The position numbers were made by a program, and so were the translations under genes. From Dipteris shenzhenensis (Eukaryota; Polypodiophyta; Polypodiopsida; Gleicheniales), in assembly GCA_047967505.1 (NCBI GenBank), contig CM106541.1: DNA of 64,000 bases. One strand, given 5' to 3'. The notes beneath the pieces are model-generated. The model was not told the DNA's origin. It worked only from the letters and a program-made list of their open reading frames with translations, and did no database searches. This document shows positions 30,603 to 42,500 of this stretch, one piece after another. How positions within the stretch are numbered: the stretch's first letter is position 1; every line of letters starts with the position of its first letter.

Positions 30603-32128
30603 TCAAAGTGAGGTGGAAAACAACCAAGGCCGAGGCTGAAAGTGCCACCTCAACTCTGTAGGAGTCTCAGAGAAGAAAGGAGAATCCTTCCATTCCTTGA
30701 AGAAAGAAGCCCTCCTAGCTAAGGTTGCACGGGAGTCTCCCTGCATACTCGTCCATACAGCCATCAAGGTATGTATGGTGTCTGTCCAGATACTAGCCAA
30801 TGTGTGCGCGGGATGAACCTGAGTTCCCTCCAATGCCTCTATGCATCTGGCTCTCTAGATATGCCAGGCTGCTATGCTCGCTAGAATCTTCCAAGAGGTA
30901 TCCACAGAGGCATGTACAGCTGTAAAAGGAAGGTGTGGTATTACATCCAAAGAACAGGACTCAACCTGATGACGTCGAATCGAAATGGCCCGAGAGGATT
31001 CAAGTCTCTCGTAGAATACCTGAGGCCCTGTAAGAGAAAGCCAAGCCACTGAGCCCCATGTCATAAAGAATGGGGAGTAGGCAAAGTGACTGATAATCCT
31101 AGCTACTACCCCCATCCAAATCATCCTCGCCTGTCTGCAATCCCATAAGCAATGCTGAATAGTCTCCAAAGCAGAGAGGCAACGAGGGCAAGTAGGGTCG
31201 TCGGCTCTGAACTTGGATTTCCAAAGGTTCACTGCAATCCCACCATGGATAGAAAGCCAAAAGAAAAGAGTGATCTTTCTATTCCTATGGGATTTCCAGA
31301 GTCTCTTCCAGAAGCACCTCTGCAAATCCGCAGTGATATCAAATGACTCCCAATGAGGAACTTTGGAAGGTCTCCAACCTCTACTACTGAGGTCGAATCT
31401 CCTGGCATTACTGACCGTATAATGAAAGAAGAGGATGCTCTTCTCTCGACGCCCTACGTCAATCCATTCCCACTCTCCAGGGTCCCACTGCAAATACCTA
31501 ATGGGAAGAGCCAAAGCCTCCAAGATCCGGTGGAGAGAAGTTGGGGGTCTGGGTCGAGGAACCACTCTGAATCTGATCCCTGCACCAAAAGACCTACAAC
31601 CCTGATAGGCTGAAAAGCAGACTTAAGCAAGATGTCCTTTGTGGACCTGAGCAATCTATCACCATCATGCACACTAAAAACCAAAGCATCCTCATGTGCA
31701 TCTCGAAAGGCCAAAACCTGAAGAGGAACACCGCCTCTCGTAAAAGTACCTACCCAAGTGGAGCAAGTGAGTGGCATATCATCTGTGTCTACCCAATCTG
31801 CTGGAAGAGTTGCCTCAATCTGCAAGATCCTCCCTGCACTCCCTCTGAGATATCCTGTCAACTGAGATTTGGTCTCCTCTGGAAGCCTGCAGAAAGCTTT
31901 CCATGAACCCAATGATGAGGCGGGTCCCCTCTCCCACCTGGACCACTACATGTAGAGTGAGGCACCAAGTGGTCTGCCATGATCATCCAATATACTGTCA
32001 TTCCACATGATCGGTTGCCTATCAATCTCTTCACGAGAGGAAGGAGGAATCCTCCGAAGCGTGCTCCTGAAACTGGCCCATGCTTTCAGAATGGCAACCA
32101 TGAGAGGGGACGAAGGTGATCTGCTCAT
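30603..32128 (-). pseudogene. LINE-B ORF2 C-terminal region and zinc finger
   Basis: Minus strand. At 31946-32128 it reads P-L-M-V-A-I-L-K-A-W-A-S-F-R-S. Then 31454-31912 has W-V-D-T-D-D-M-P-L-T-C, and 30855-31565 carries W-D-P-G-E-W-E-W-I-D, the finger L-S-I-H-G-G-I-A-V-N-L-W ... D-D-P-T-C-P-R-C-L-S-A-L-E-T-I-Q-H-C-L-W-D-C, and I-A-A-W-H-I. The tail W-T-D-T-I-H-T-L-M-A-V-W closes ORF2 at about 30603. The finger Cys/His set is intact here, unlike in LINE-A where the second Cys of C-P-R-C is Ser. Confidence 0.85.
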
Positions 32129-32139
32129 CCAATCTCCTC

Positions 32140-33668
32140 CTGAAGAAGGTGTGCACGTCTATATGCTACTAATAGAAAAGGCCTTCCACGGCTCCTGCCC
32201 TGGCATAAGTCCCCGCACCACCATCTTGCAGAGTAAAGCTTTGCACTGTAAATCTGGATCAATAATATTGAGACCCCCTTCCTGTGTAGGGAGGATGAGG
32301 GTCTCCCAAGCCACCCTGGCTAACGCATCTGTTGTGCCATCAAGCCCACTCCAAAGAAAATTTTTGATCGGTCTCGTGAGCTAAGTGATGTAGTCCCTAG
32401 AATGGCACCAGCATGAACAAACAAACCAGGCCGTGGCCAAGAGGACCTGGTTGACCCCACCACAACTCTAGAGGCAAGATCTAGCTTGGTTGAGCTCCAA
32501 AAAAGGAGCTTCCTCCTAATGCTCTCTGACACGGGAGCAAACTGCTATGTGGAAGAAATATCCAAGCCGACCTGGCAGCCCAAATACCTGACTAGCACAT
32601 CCCTTTGAACCCAAGTGAATCTTATGTCAAGCCCCCAAACTGGAGTGTCCTCATCACTGATCCAAAAGCCATTGGATTTATGCCAATTTATCTACGCCCC
32701 CGCCGCCAAGCAAAATAAATTCAATGCTATCCTGAAAGAAGTGAGCGTCTGTGGTGTGGCATCCAAGTAAACTACTGTGTCATTTGCCAACTCACTGTCA
32801 AGTAGCTCCACTTCCCTTCTGATGTGAAGTCTCAGCCCGAAGATGTCAGCATGAGATCTAACATAGATACTCATAGCTTCAGCCACGAACAAAAAAAGAA
32901 AAGGAGCAAGGGGGCATCCTTGACGGACTGATCTGAAAATATGAAATCTCTCACCCCTTACCCCACCAATAAGTACCTGGATGTGGGCTGATCTGTACAA
33001 AGAGGAAACACCTCTAATCCAAGCATCAGTAAAGCCAAAACGTAGAAGGGTGCCCTCCAAAAAACCCCAATCTAGTTTGTCATCTGGGAGAAGGGGCTGC
33101 AATCGGAGGCTGATTGCCTTTGCTAGAATCTTGTGACCATAGGGTTGACTTTATACCTACAACACCATATCTTTGTAATCTCTTACATGCCTTGGCTAGA
33201 ATCTTGTAACAAGTCCCCAGAAGTGTGATAGGCCTCCACTGGGACACTAGATTTCTGCAACCTCCTTTCGGGATAAGGTGGATGAGACCCTCTATGAGCG
33301 ACCTGGGCATCTCGCCAGAGTCCCAAATGCCCTGCAGGGCTGATGTAAGGGCTGATGTAATGTAGTCTCCAATCATATCCCAAAATGCAATGAAAAAAGA
33401 AGGGGTGAGGCCATCCGAACTTGGGCACTTGCCCTTGTGAAGGGCTGAAAGTGCAGTCTTGAACTCTCTGTTGGTGAAAGGTGCATCCAGCAAAACATGC
33501 ATATCCGATTTCACCAACAAAGGGATGCTCTGCCAAATAACCTGTCTAGCATCCTCTCTATCCCGTGTGTCAGGATCAGCAGTAAGAAGGGCGGCATAAA
33601 ATTTTGAAGCTATGCGCATGACATCATCTGGATCTTCTGTCAGGATAAAGAATGATTTCATGCTGATA
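32140..33668 (-). pseudogene. LINE-B ORF2 reverse transcriptase
   Basis: Minus strand. RT blocks G-L-T-P-S-F-F, S-Q-W-R-P-I-T-L-L, V-R-Q-G-C-P-L-A-P-F-L-F-L-F-V-A-E-A (about 32880-32935), then A-N-D-T near 32785 where LINE-A has A-D-D-T. The first catalytic Asp is therefore Asn. L-D-L-A-S-R-V-V-V follows. A segment between the first RT blocks and D-W-G-F-L-E-G (33103-33215) is deleted and partly replaced by a duplicated stretch around a copia LTR sliver, so L-D-F-E-K-A is missing. Confidence 0.85.
33134..33186 (-). repeat. Copia-B LTR sliver inside LINE-B
   Basis: The minus strand reads TGTAAGAGATTACAAAGATA and continues to CAACCCTATGGTC: only the first 53 or so bases of the Copia-B LTR. It is flanked by an imperfect direct repeat of about 20-21 bases of LINE sequence (ACAAGATTCTAGC then C/A and AAGGCA) on each side. 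Confidence 0.85.
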
Positions 33669-33689
33669 GACATTGTTTGCCCAAAGAGT

Positions 33690-34133
33690 TTTTTGAGAGA
33701 ATGTGTTTATACTCGAGGATACCAAAGATTTCAAGACGTTATGTACAGGATTGGTCAAATATTTATCCTTTAGGTGCTATGGACCCTTCTTCTTCTCTAA
33801 AAAGATTAATGAGGTTGCATATAGACTAGAATTGACTCCACATGTAAAACTTTACCTAGTTTTTCATGTTAGTAGACTGAAGAGGTGTTGGAGGCTAGAG
33901 GCAGTCTTGTTTCACTCCAAGAACTTGTGGAATTTGAGGATTTGACCTATGTTCCACATGAACCTGAAAGAGTCATTAATTTAGGAAAAGGAAACTTACG
34001 AATAAGTTAATTCCAGAGTTCAAAGTTAAGTGGAAGGATAAGTCTGAGGACTCAACTTGGGAGCTGATGGGTAGTTTGCATAATAACATTCCCAATTTCG
34101 CTTAAACATAAATACTTAAAAAGAGGGAAAGAA
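33690..34133 (+). pseudogene. Chromovirus (gypsy) integrase end and chromodomain
   Basis: Translation gives L-S-F-R-C-Y-G-P-F, K-I-N-E-V-A-Y-R-L-E-L and H-V-K-L-Y-L-V-F-H-V-S-R-L-K-R, the integrase C-terminal fold of chromoviruses. Downstream, after frame changes, come K-L-T-N-K-L-I-P-E-F-K-V-K-W and S-T-W-E-L (about 33980-34070), the chromodomain that would target integration to marked chromatin. The rest of the element is missing on the left, where LINE-B begins. A purine tract AAAAAGAGGGAAAGAA ends just before the LTR. Confidence 0.82.
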
Positions 34134-34360
34134 TGTTATGTACCTGGAAGCTAATCCTTGGATGAATGGACATAAACCAATAGGGTTAGGGGGGCACGGA
34201 GAAGCAGGCTCACACGGTCTAGAACATTAGCAAAGGGCCAATTGGCAATATTTAGGCACGATGCTTTTTGGAAAGCAGGATGCTTTTTGGAAAGCAGGAT
34301 GCTTTTCTCTATAAGGGTGGTCAAGGCTATTGTGTTTGTATTCAGTGTGTACACACCACT
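34134..34360 (+). repeat. Probable start of chromovirus 3' LTR
   Basis: Begins TGTTATGTACCTGGAAGC right after a polypurine tract. It includes a short tandem repeat GGATGCTTTTTGGAAAGCA (two full units and part of a third, 34259-34306) and a TATA-like CTCTATAAGG. The far end is not determined; the value given is a guess. Confidence 0.5.
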
Positions 34361-35000
34361 AGATGGTTTGGTCTAGATCATGAGCCTAGAGTCCTATCTT
34401 CTACATGGCAGATCACTAGATACCATGATGAAGGTTCCTTTGGACAGTTCCGGTGGTATGGGGTGCTGTGACGGGAATGGCCTTGTGGGAGTCTGAACTC
34501 TAGCCCACATGCTAGGGGGCTGGGAGGTGAATGGCCTGCTAATCTTTATTTTGTTTTTTTAATTGTGTTTGGACTGTCTTTAAAGTTAGACCCTTAGTAC
34601 CAGCTTTTGCTATAGGAAGATCTCATTCTTAATTTGGCTTGTGGCCCACAAAGGCTTGCCCAGATCAGGGCTGGTGTAAAGGAGTATAAACGGGATCTGC
34701 TATTGTTGTGCAGCAAGGGGACACGAGACGATTGCTACCCCAATGATCCCTCAATATTGTCGCCAAGATGTGGAGGATGAAACAGGTCTGCACCTGGGGT
34801 GCTATGGTAGCATGGCTGATAGAGGCATGTTATGCTTTCCCCACTGAGATGTCTCTCCGGTCTACAAGATAAGTGGATTGAGTGTCGTCTACCTCCAGGA
34901 CATTCCAAATTCTATCCTGCCATCCTGGCAGCACCCCTAGAGGGGCTCTTGCCAGAGGATAGTGTCTAGGAGACGGTAACCAGCATCACTGCCTAGAACA
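34361..35000. other. No gene recognised
   Basis: May include the rest of the chromovirus LTR. The part after about 34600 has GC-moderate sequence with no readable domain; it may be an upstream or downstream part of the LINE relic that follows. Confidence 0.4.
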
Positions 35001-35950
35001 TCTGTATAGCATGTTGTAGCCTAGTGATGGAGGGAAAACAGGGGCAGCCTGCAGTTACTCTTGTCAATATCTAGCACAATATCATCTATACCCCACAAGC
35101 TATTTGGGGGCAGGGTACAGGGGGTCTTAGAAAGACTGCCAAATGGCAGGACAAGCCCAAAAATCAAGGAAATGTGTCTCCTCTACAAGCTCCATAGGCA
35201 GTGAGTCTGCAATGGGGGGTAATACCAAATCTTTCCCAATGCGCTCTCCTGGTGGGAAACCACTGTAAATCCTAAATCTGGGATCTCTTTGTGCTCCAAA
35301 CAATGTAGTCAAAGCAGCTCTGGGGGGTACTGAAACGGTCCCACTCACTTTTGTCCCATGATAAATGCTGAAGGGGCAGTCACCTCACAACCAAAGTCAC
35401 CATGAGATACCCTTGCCAAGAGAAGAATGGGGTCAATAAACCAGCATCCATCACTGTATCCAGTAACTAATTGTACGAAGAATGACATTCTAGATGGGTT
35501 CCTGAATTGGTAGCCTGACTGATTCTCCTGAACTGCATGAATAACTGTGTCACCTCCATGATCCCAAAGAATGCGAATGGCCTACAGGGGAACACTATAC
35601 CAAAAAAGACACCCAGCCAATGGATACCTCTTCCTGTCCCTATCTATGTGGCACCATCTAACCAGCCAAAGGAATGGTTGTATTGATCTGCACAATGCAC
35701 CTGTGGCACCTCTAAAATACTGTGTAATGACCTCTCTAGTGAAGGAAGCTGTTTGAATGCTCTCCAGGCTCCAACTGTGCTGGCCCTCTCTCCCATCTAG
35801 ACCTGCATGTACCCTGAATAACCTAGAGGCTGGTCATTGAATATGGCATCATTCCAATGATGGCTATCTGTCAACCTCATTCTGAGTTTGTGGTGTGATT
35901 CCTATAAAGTGAGCAACCTATCCAGCACCTAGCTCTCACAATTGCTACCA
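35000..35950 (-). pseudogene. Old, diverged LINE ORF2 relic
   Basis: The minus strand at 35170-35365 reads W-D-K-S-E-W-D-R-F, F-D-Y-I-V-W and T-R-R-A-H-W-E-R-F, which lines up with W-D-P-G-E-W-E-W, F-F-R-Y-T-V-S and T-R-A-H-H-W-E-N-F of LINE-A. At 35760-35900 the words for a W-E-R-G-P-A-S/T-V-G-A-W block and a following segment are still visible. It is far more decayed than LINE-A, B or C. Confidence 0.65.
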
Positions 35951-37559
35951 GCAGAGGAAATGAGGGAAGTCTGTGATTTAAAAATTTTATGACAATGTGA
36001 ATTGAATCTTAACATTCTCTATAGTTGATTCCCCCTTGCAACGTGTTTGCCTCTCTGTTTGAGTCCAACCCTTTAGTCACTTTCTGCAGTCCTCGAATAT
36101 TGTTATCCCTTTAACAGATTCAGAAATTAGAACAAACATGCTAATGTGGGCTGGAATTTTCATCTGCCTTGAAATCAGTACTTGTCTTGTCCTCACAACT
36201 GTGTCCTCATTTTTGCAGATTATTCAAAACTTTTCACAAGCATACACTAGAATAAAGTCTATCACTTCTTGGGTTACTTTTAAAATAATAATCCATTATC
36301 ATGGGGCACCCTCTAATGGAAACTCAAAATGATATTGCAAAGAGCAAAAAAGAATTTCACACATGCTTGCTCCAAAGGATCTTTTTAAATATGTGAGAGT
36401 GATCCTTGAAAATGATGGAGGATTCAGTAGAAAACTGGCAAGTTTAAAACATTCTGGAATTCTTAAATAATGCCCATTTAACATTGGACCCTTTGCTCAA
36501 ATCCACCATCTCCATCATCAATAATCACCAAACTGTCCCAAACAGATGTAAGATCATGAATCCCAATTTTCTGAAAGCCATGATGATTCATGCATATATA
36601 TCTCGCCTTCTTGCAAGCTAAATAGCACTGCAAAAAAACTCAGGGCCCAAACCGTCTGGATACTCACCTGTTGTTTCTATGTGTAAGATGGCATTTCTTT
36701 TAAAAACTAAGAAGCCCATTGTAGAGCACGCCTTCTTAACAAGGATCTTATTTCTATTCTGTCGTGGGAATAAAAAACAATGATATTCTTACACATATGT
36801 ACTAACACTAATCCTTGGAGATATACTCGGTGTGGGAATAGAAAATGATGATATTCTTACACATGTACTAACACTAGGGAGATATACTCGGCCCACCAAC
36901 TTTGTCTCTACCTTTGTCTCAGTACTCTCCTCATATGGGGGCTTTGATCCTAATTTCCAACACATTCAAGCATCTGCACACAATGTTCTTGCATCGTTCG
37001 AGGATATTTTAAATACTTCCAAATTAGATCTGATACCTCCAGGTGCCTTCAACTATGCCTGTCATTATGGGCAACCATTTTGCAGAGCAATATTAATGTT
37101 GACTTGCCCAAATTGATCATGCCATAATTAGTCACTGTCAGCTCTGACCCTTGACTGTTCTTCAGTAAGAAAATCCTCTCCTTAAAAATGGTACATCCTA
37201 TCCTACATCTTTGTCTTCTTGAAGACCAGACACGGGACAGGTTCCTGACCATAGTACCAACCTTTGAGCCTACTGCTTGACTCACCCAATCTAAATGCTT
37301 CAGCATGCCAGTTGCATCTGGCTGAGTGGGACATCTCCTATCCCAGTTTATTTGCCTACCCTCGTACTTAGTAAAGAAAGCCTGTCCTTAAATGGTTCAT
37401 CCTATCTATACAAATCACCTGACCTTCGCTTTGCACCATATTCTCCTTCTTGGCTATAAGACATGTTTCTTACCATATTGCCAACCTTTGAGCCTTCTGC
37501 TTGACTGACACTTCAACATCCCAGGCGAGACACAGGATCGTCTACCCTCCGGGATACTT
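35951..37559. other. No gene recognised; local duplications
   Basis: A tandem duplication of about 62 bp lies at about 36765-36890 (GTGGGAATA, GATATTCTTACACAT, GAGATATACTCGG twice). A looser duplication of about 200-230 bp lies at about 37155-37290 and 37365-37515 (shared CCAACCTTTGAGCCT and CTGCTTGACT). An open + frame at 36832-37116 has no recognisable domain and overlaps the duplication, so I do not call it a gene. Confidence 0.5.
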
Positions 37560-38290
37560 CTAATAAGAGTTAAGAGGTTTTGCAACCAGTAGTTCTTTGC
37601 CATGCGACACACCTGTGACTCCGATTGTTTTATTTGACGACCACCCTTTGCCTGCTCTGATCAGCTTCTTATGTTTGGCATACAAGGAAGTTTCCAAAAT
37701 CTGTGAAGAATGCGTAATTTGTGCTCCTGTCCGCGTGTAACCGTTCTGACGCTGTGTTTCGACACTATATCCGAGTTCAATTGTTACCATAAACTAGTTA
37801 TCCATTTCGTGGAATGCGAGAAAGCAACGGAACTACAAACGATGCGGTAGAAAGAGTGTTCATTGCTCCAACACACCTTGAACAACGCGCTACGACCACG
37901 TTCCCCAGTGACGAAAGGTCCCTTAGCCACTTGCTGGTAGCAGGGTTGCTCATATTGTCCTTGCTTTCTTGTAGCCTAGCTCCAGATAGCTTCTTCATCG
38001 GCTAGTCAACATTTTCACAGTTCTCGTTCTCAACAGACGATGAGGCAGGTGGGCATTCCGCTTCTGCTTTTGGTATACGTGCAAATCTAGTTTCGGTTGA
38101 TGAGCCTTGACGATCACGTCGAGGATTATGACTCCATTCGTTGTGTATTTGTTCTACTCTCAACAGGAAGCCGGTGCGGCGAGGCAAGTACTTGATGGGC
38201 GGATTGTCGACAGAGCGACGGCGAGAAGACGTGTGATGAGTAGGCTGTGATGAGAGGTGCGTATATTGAAAGCAGGATCACGCTTTCCAA
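37560..38290 (-). pseudogene. Gene-like stretch of unknown function with in-frame stops
   Basis: Higher GC than its surroundings, and balanced composition on the minus strand. One frame runs from about 38285 (R-R-S-V-D-N-P-P-I-K-Y-L-P-R-R-T-G-F-L) to E-N-E-N-C-E-N-V-D, a TAG at 38002-38004, then immediately continues in the same frame M-K-K-L-S-G-A-R-L-Q-E-S to a TGA near 37797. A further frame from 37790 (ATG) carries Q-I-T-H-S-S-Q-I-L-E-T-S-L-Y-A-K-H. There is no in-frame ATG at the 5' end. I do not recognise it. It could be a decayed gene, an exon plus UTR, or a captured fragment. Confidence 0.4.
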
Positions 38291-38688
38291 CCGACGAGTC
38301 GTGTGCGATTGCTTACTGAGTGACAAAAGTGGTCGAAAGGTGGCAACACACAGAGCTCACACTGCATGGCGCTCTCACACGTCGGCAACCATCCTTCATT
38401 TCTTTTCCCTTTTTTTTTCCACCCTTAGAGAATCTTCAACGTGTGCACTTCATCTTCCTGAAGGCCTTGGTTCCTCGGACTCACCATCGTTACCTTCGTG
38501 AACATGAATGCTAAACTCGTCAATAGCTCATGAGTCAATAATAGCTAAAATGGGAAAATTCCCAATTCCCATAAGAAATAATGGAGTCCGGTGAACCTCT
38601 ATAAGATTTTGTCAAAACCCCCTCATGTGACATATCCTTGGAAAGATATCAAAGAGTAGAGTCTAAACCTTCAATCTCTTGCAAATTT

Positions 38689-38814
38689 GGAGTTTGTATG
38701 TTTGATATATAGCAAGGATAAGATTAAAGTTTCATTCCCAGAATGAATGTTGGAGTTTGTATGTTTGATTTATAGCAAGAATAAGATTAAAGTTTCATTC
38801 CCAAAATGCAAAAT
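38689..38814 (+). repeat. 63-bp tandem duplication
   Basis: Two copies, starting at 38689 and 38752, share GGAGTTTGTATGTTTGAT, AAGATTAAAGTTTCATTCCC and differ at a few positions. Confidence 0.9.
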
Positions 38815-38847
38815 TCTTCCCACTTTATCTAATATTGACTTAGATTG

Positions 38848-39205
38848 TGCTATCCTAGTCACGAGCTCATTGAGACCAAGATGCAGATGACTTAATGGCT
38901 GGTTGACTCAATGTGAGGGTTGATTTCAATGGCTATACTAGTCAAAACTCATTGAGAGCATCTTTCATGGAGACCAAGATGCTAATGCTGGGCTATACTA
39001 GTCAGGAGCTCATTGAGACCAAGATGCACATGGGGACCATGACTAGGCATGATGGCTCTTGAGACCGAGATGCTAATGCTGGGCTATACTAGTCAAGAGC
39101 TCATTGAGATCAAGGTGTAGATGGGAACCAGGACTAGCTATGACTAGCCATGATGGCTACTGGTTGACTCAATGAGAACAGAAAGAGGGTTGATTTCAAT
39201 AAGGG
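38848..39205 (+). repeat. Degenerate tandem repeat cluster
   Basis: Recurring words CTAGTC-x-GAGCTCATTGAGA, CAAGATGC, AATGCTGGGCTATACTAGTC and CTGGTTGACTCAATG appear three to four times in partly shuffled order. It looks like an old minisatellite derived from overlapping units. Confidence 0.8.
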
Positions 39206-39433
39206 AACACACCCACGCCACACACACATGGCCATCTACGGGGGGCACATCTACCCGTGGCCTACACTGAATAGGCAACTGGGGTATGGGCATCCTGAGG
39301 GATTTAAGCATGGCAGCCAGCTCAGGTGCGCAAATGCCCAACTGCTTGAGCTATTACTTCTTCACAATGCTTCATTTTCTTTAACCCCCTTTTTGGTTTT
39401 ATATACCTTACATATGGGTAAGCACACGATTAT

Positions 39434-39460
39434 CCCCCCCCCCCCCCCAAAGAAAAAAAA
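39434..39460 (+). repeat. C15 homopolymer followed by A-rich run
   Basis: Fifteen C at 39434-39448, then an A-rich stretch with ten consecutive A. It is likely to be length-variable and prone to sequencing error. Confidence 0.9.
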
Positions 39461-39540
39461 AACCAAACAAACAGACAAAGAAAATAAAGAAGAACAAAGC
39501 GATGCCTACTCTACAACAACACATTGACTAAGAGACAATT

Positions 39541-42500
39541 ATAAACCACATGATGAACTTGCTTTCCTTTAACCATAACTACATATACTTTTTCAAGGGT
39601 TTGAAAGTTCCATCCTCCCTCTGAGGGGCACCTTTGTATTTGAGGTAAGAAGAACTCTAATGATTATACTGGCCAAATCGTAACTCGGAACTGCTATGAT
39701 GACACAATACTTGCTCGCTTTGGGAACTGGATTCTTAAAAAAAGACTAAGGCCAACACAAATAGATCTTAGAACGAACCTTTAGCTAAACCCTAACTTAA
39801 TAAAGAGTAATCGAGAGGTGGGTTTAGTTAAATGAAAAGGTTAAATGGAAACAACAAGAGTATGCCTCATTCCACCTCACATGCATAGGTAAATGCCCCA
39901 GTATGTACTAACTAGTCAAAAGACAAATCACCCTTTCTTGAGTTTCACACCTTGGTATATACAATTTTAGATTTGAAGTCCACTTAGATGATGAATTATT
40001 CTCTATTGAGAAGGACTTGTGTGATTGGATATGGAACTAAAGTGCAAGTTTCTATAAAAGCAATCTCAAAGTATGAAATAAATCCCCTTTTGGGGCCACC
40101 CTTTAAATTATGGGTAGGATCCTTTTCCTAGAGGATCACCTTTGAGATATAGCTATTCATACTTTTTCATTTCCTTTATATCAAAAGCATGATATATAAC
40201 ATTTTAGGTGTTAAAAAATGCCTTGATAAAAAGAGCATCTGCCTCTCATGATACCAAACACTCATCATTGCAACTCCTCAACTGAGTACCTTTCTTTTCG
40301 TTTGACACAATCTGGATTTCAATGTGCAAAGACATTGATGATGGGAAGCATAATTGTTCATGGATTTTCCTTCCAAGCCCAACATAGCGTGAATTCTAAT
40401 TTAACCTCTTAAATAAAAATTAAATAAAGTGGGTTTTAAAAGTATAATGTGTGCTTTTATTGGAAAGGTCAATATTTAAAATAATCTTTGAGTAATTGAG
40501 AAAAAGGAAGGAATGAGACATAAAACTCTTGCTTTAAAATTATGTAAAAAGGCACTAGATATCAAGAAACTATGGACTTTGAACATTTGTGAACCCCCTA
40601 GAAACCCATCCAGGTAACTACAAAATTCAATTCAAAGTGTTGAAATATAACATTAAGATATAATGATTACTACCTTTTAAAGCCTAAATTATTAGAATTT
40701 ATTTTTTGAAGCATCAATCAAGTTGCTTTATGTTTTGAATTTAAAAAATCAATTGATCTCTCATAACAATTACGCATAAAATTTTCAATATAAAATTTAA
40801 CATACACTACATATATTTTCCTACCTCCAAAGGCCTTGAAAACTCCACATATAAAAAATCATATAAAGATCATATGATTTTAATTCATTTTTCTTAAAAA
40901 TTTATTGGGTATAGAAAAGTCCTTTAAGGTTTTTTGAATATCTTGCATATAAGTAACTGATAAGAGTCATAACTTATAAATTCTTTTGTAAATTATAACA
41001 AACTTGATGTCTAAACAAGTTCACACATTCCACACCTTAAAATAGGGCAACAAATGAACCTAATCCTAAAATAGGGCAACAAATGAACCTAATCCTAAAA
41101 TAGCTACAAGAACTATTTTGATATAGAAGCATTGTTCTTGGATTGTATAGAACATTAGAGTTTTCTATAAAACGTTGGTCATTTATTATGCACACATATG
41201 CAAGTGAGTACTTTTTAGAACATTGTTAATAGAGCTACTCCCTTGCAATGCTAGGTGTACATAGTATATAATGCTTGATGCTAACAAAGACGTGGGAGCA
41301 AAGTTAAGCTCAGACAGTATTTAAGTATAGTTGGCATCTAGAGAGCCCCAACCATCCTTCAAGGTGAAGAATCTAAGTTGGTAGTCTAGCTATAATAGCC
41401 AACAATAGAACACAAAGTGGTGGATCCTCAACTGAGGAGCAACAAGTCTATTGATGATGAGAAACTTCTAGATGTTTAGAGCTACATTTCTCTATGAGAT
41501 AAATGACAAAATTTGTCTATATACATTTGATTAGTATGATTTCTCCTTCCTTTTTTTCATTGTCATTACATTCAAGTTTTTTGCAATACTTAGTCAATCA
41601 TTATTGTTTTACTTTGATCTTAACAAATTTAAAATATAAAAGTGAAAATTTTATCCATTGATATATTAAGTGACTAAGATTTAATTTAACTTACTTTGTA
41701 CTTTTAAAAATTTGAATTAATTAAAAAAGGATGTTTATCCATTGATATCTTTATACTTTCATATCATCTTGTTTATCATTTTTCACACATCAATAGTTGC
41801 AAAAGTAGGAGGTTTCTTGTAACAAAAGTGTAACATGATTTGATGCCTTGAGGTTTAGCACACATAATTAATAGATCAAGTTGAATGAAGGGTGTGTAGA
41901 ATATGTATTATCCCTTTTGTTTTTTAATATTTATCTTGACATCCAAATGTCATTGATAATCACACATAAATTTCATATGTATATACAATTTTGGTCTATC
42001 TCATGACAAGTCTTCCCATATGGTTAGGAGCAAAAAACTGGTAGTGTCATCAATGCAACTGCATGACATTGCCACCTATGAAACCTTACTTTTAATATAT
42101 GTGGGCACTTTGAAAGTGGAACATGCAATTTCAAAAGCTAAAACAAAAATTGAACTCATGTAGTTCACACCTTGGTCTATATAGTTCATATCATTTGAGG
42201 GAAAAGAGATGAAAGTAGTGAACTAGACATTCAAGGAAAGTCATTAAGGGGACTATAAATTCAAGGAAAGTCATTAAGGGGGAATTTAGGGCTTTTCATC
42301 TCAAGAGAGTCTCCCCTTGGAAGTATTTGTATATTGACATTTTTTGTAGTTGCAAACATTCTATATTCTTTATAGTGTTTTTCCCAACTTGTATAACTGT
42401 AGCTCATGAATTCCATGAAAATAAGTGTTTTCAATCAAAGAATAATTGTTGTCTAGCCAAAATTATAAAAATGAATCTATAATAAACAAAGATGCATCAA

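Larger units (their letters stand above)
30496..33668 (-). mobile_element. LINE-B: 5'-truncated LINE
   Basis: Starts on the right within the region before the RT (D-D-V-M-R-I-A-S-K-F-Y) and ends on the left with CTTACTTAATAGAAGTCTCT and an A-tail (a run of nine T on + at 30496-30504). The endonuclease is absent, a normal result of incomplete target-primed reverse transcription. Same family as LINE-A. It is interrupted once by a copia LTR sliver (33134-33186). No target duplication could be identified. Confidence 0.88.

Noticed and set aside
36832-37116. A 94-codon + strand ORF
   Set aside because: Overlaps a tandem duplication, lacks a domain and has no supporting splice or start context.
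38850-39200. CRISPR-like repeat array
   Set aside because: Repeats are degenerate, overlapping and unevenly spaced, and the DNA is eukaryotic.
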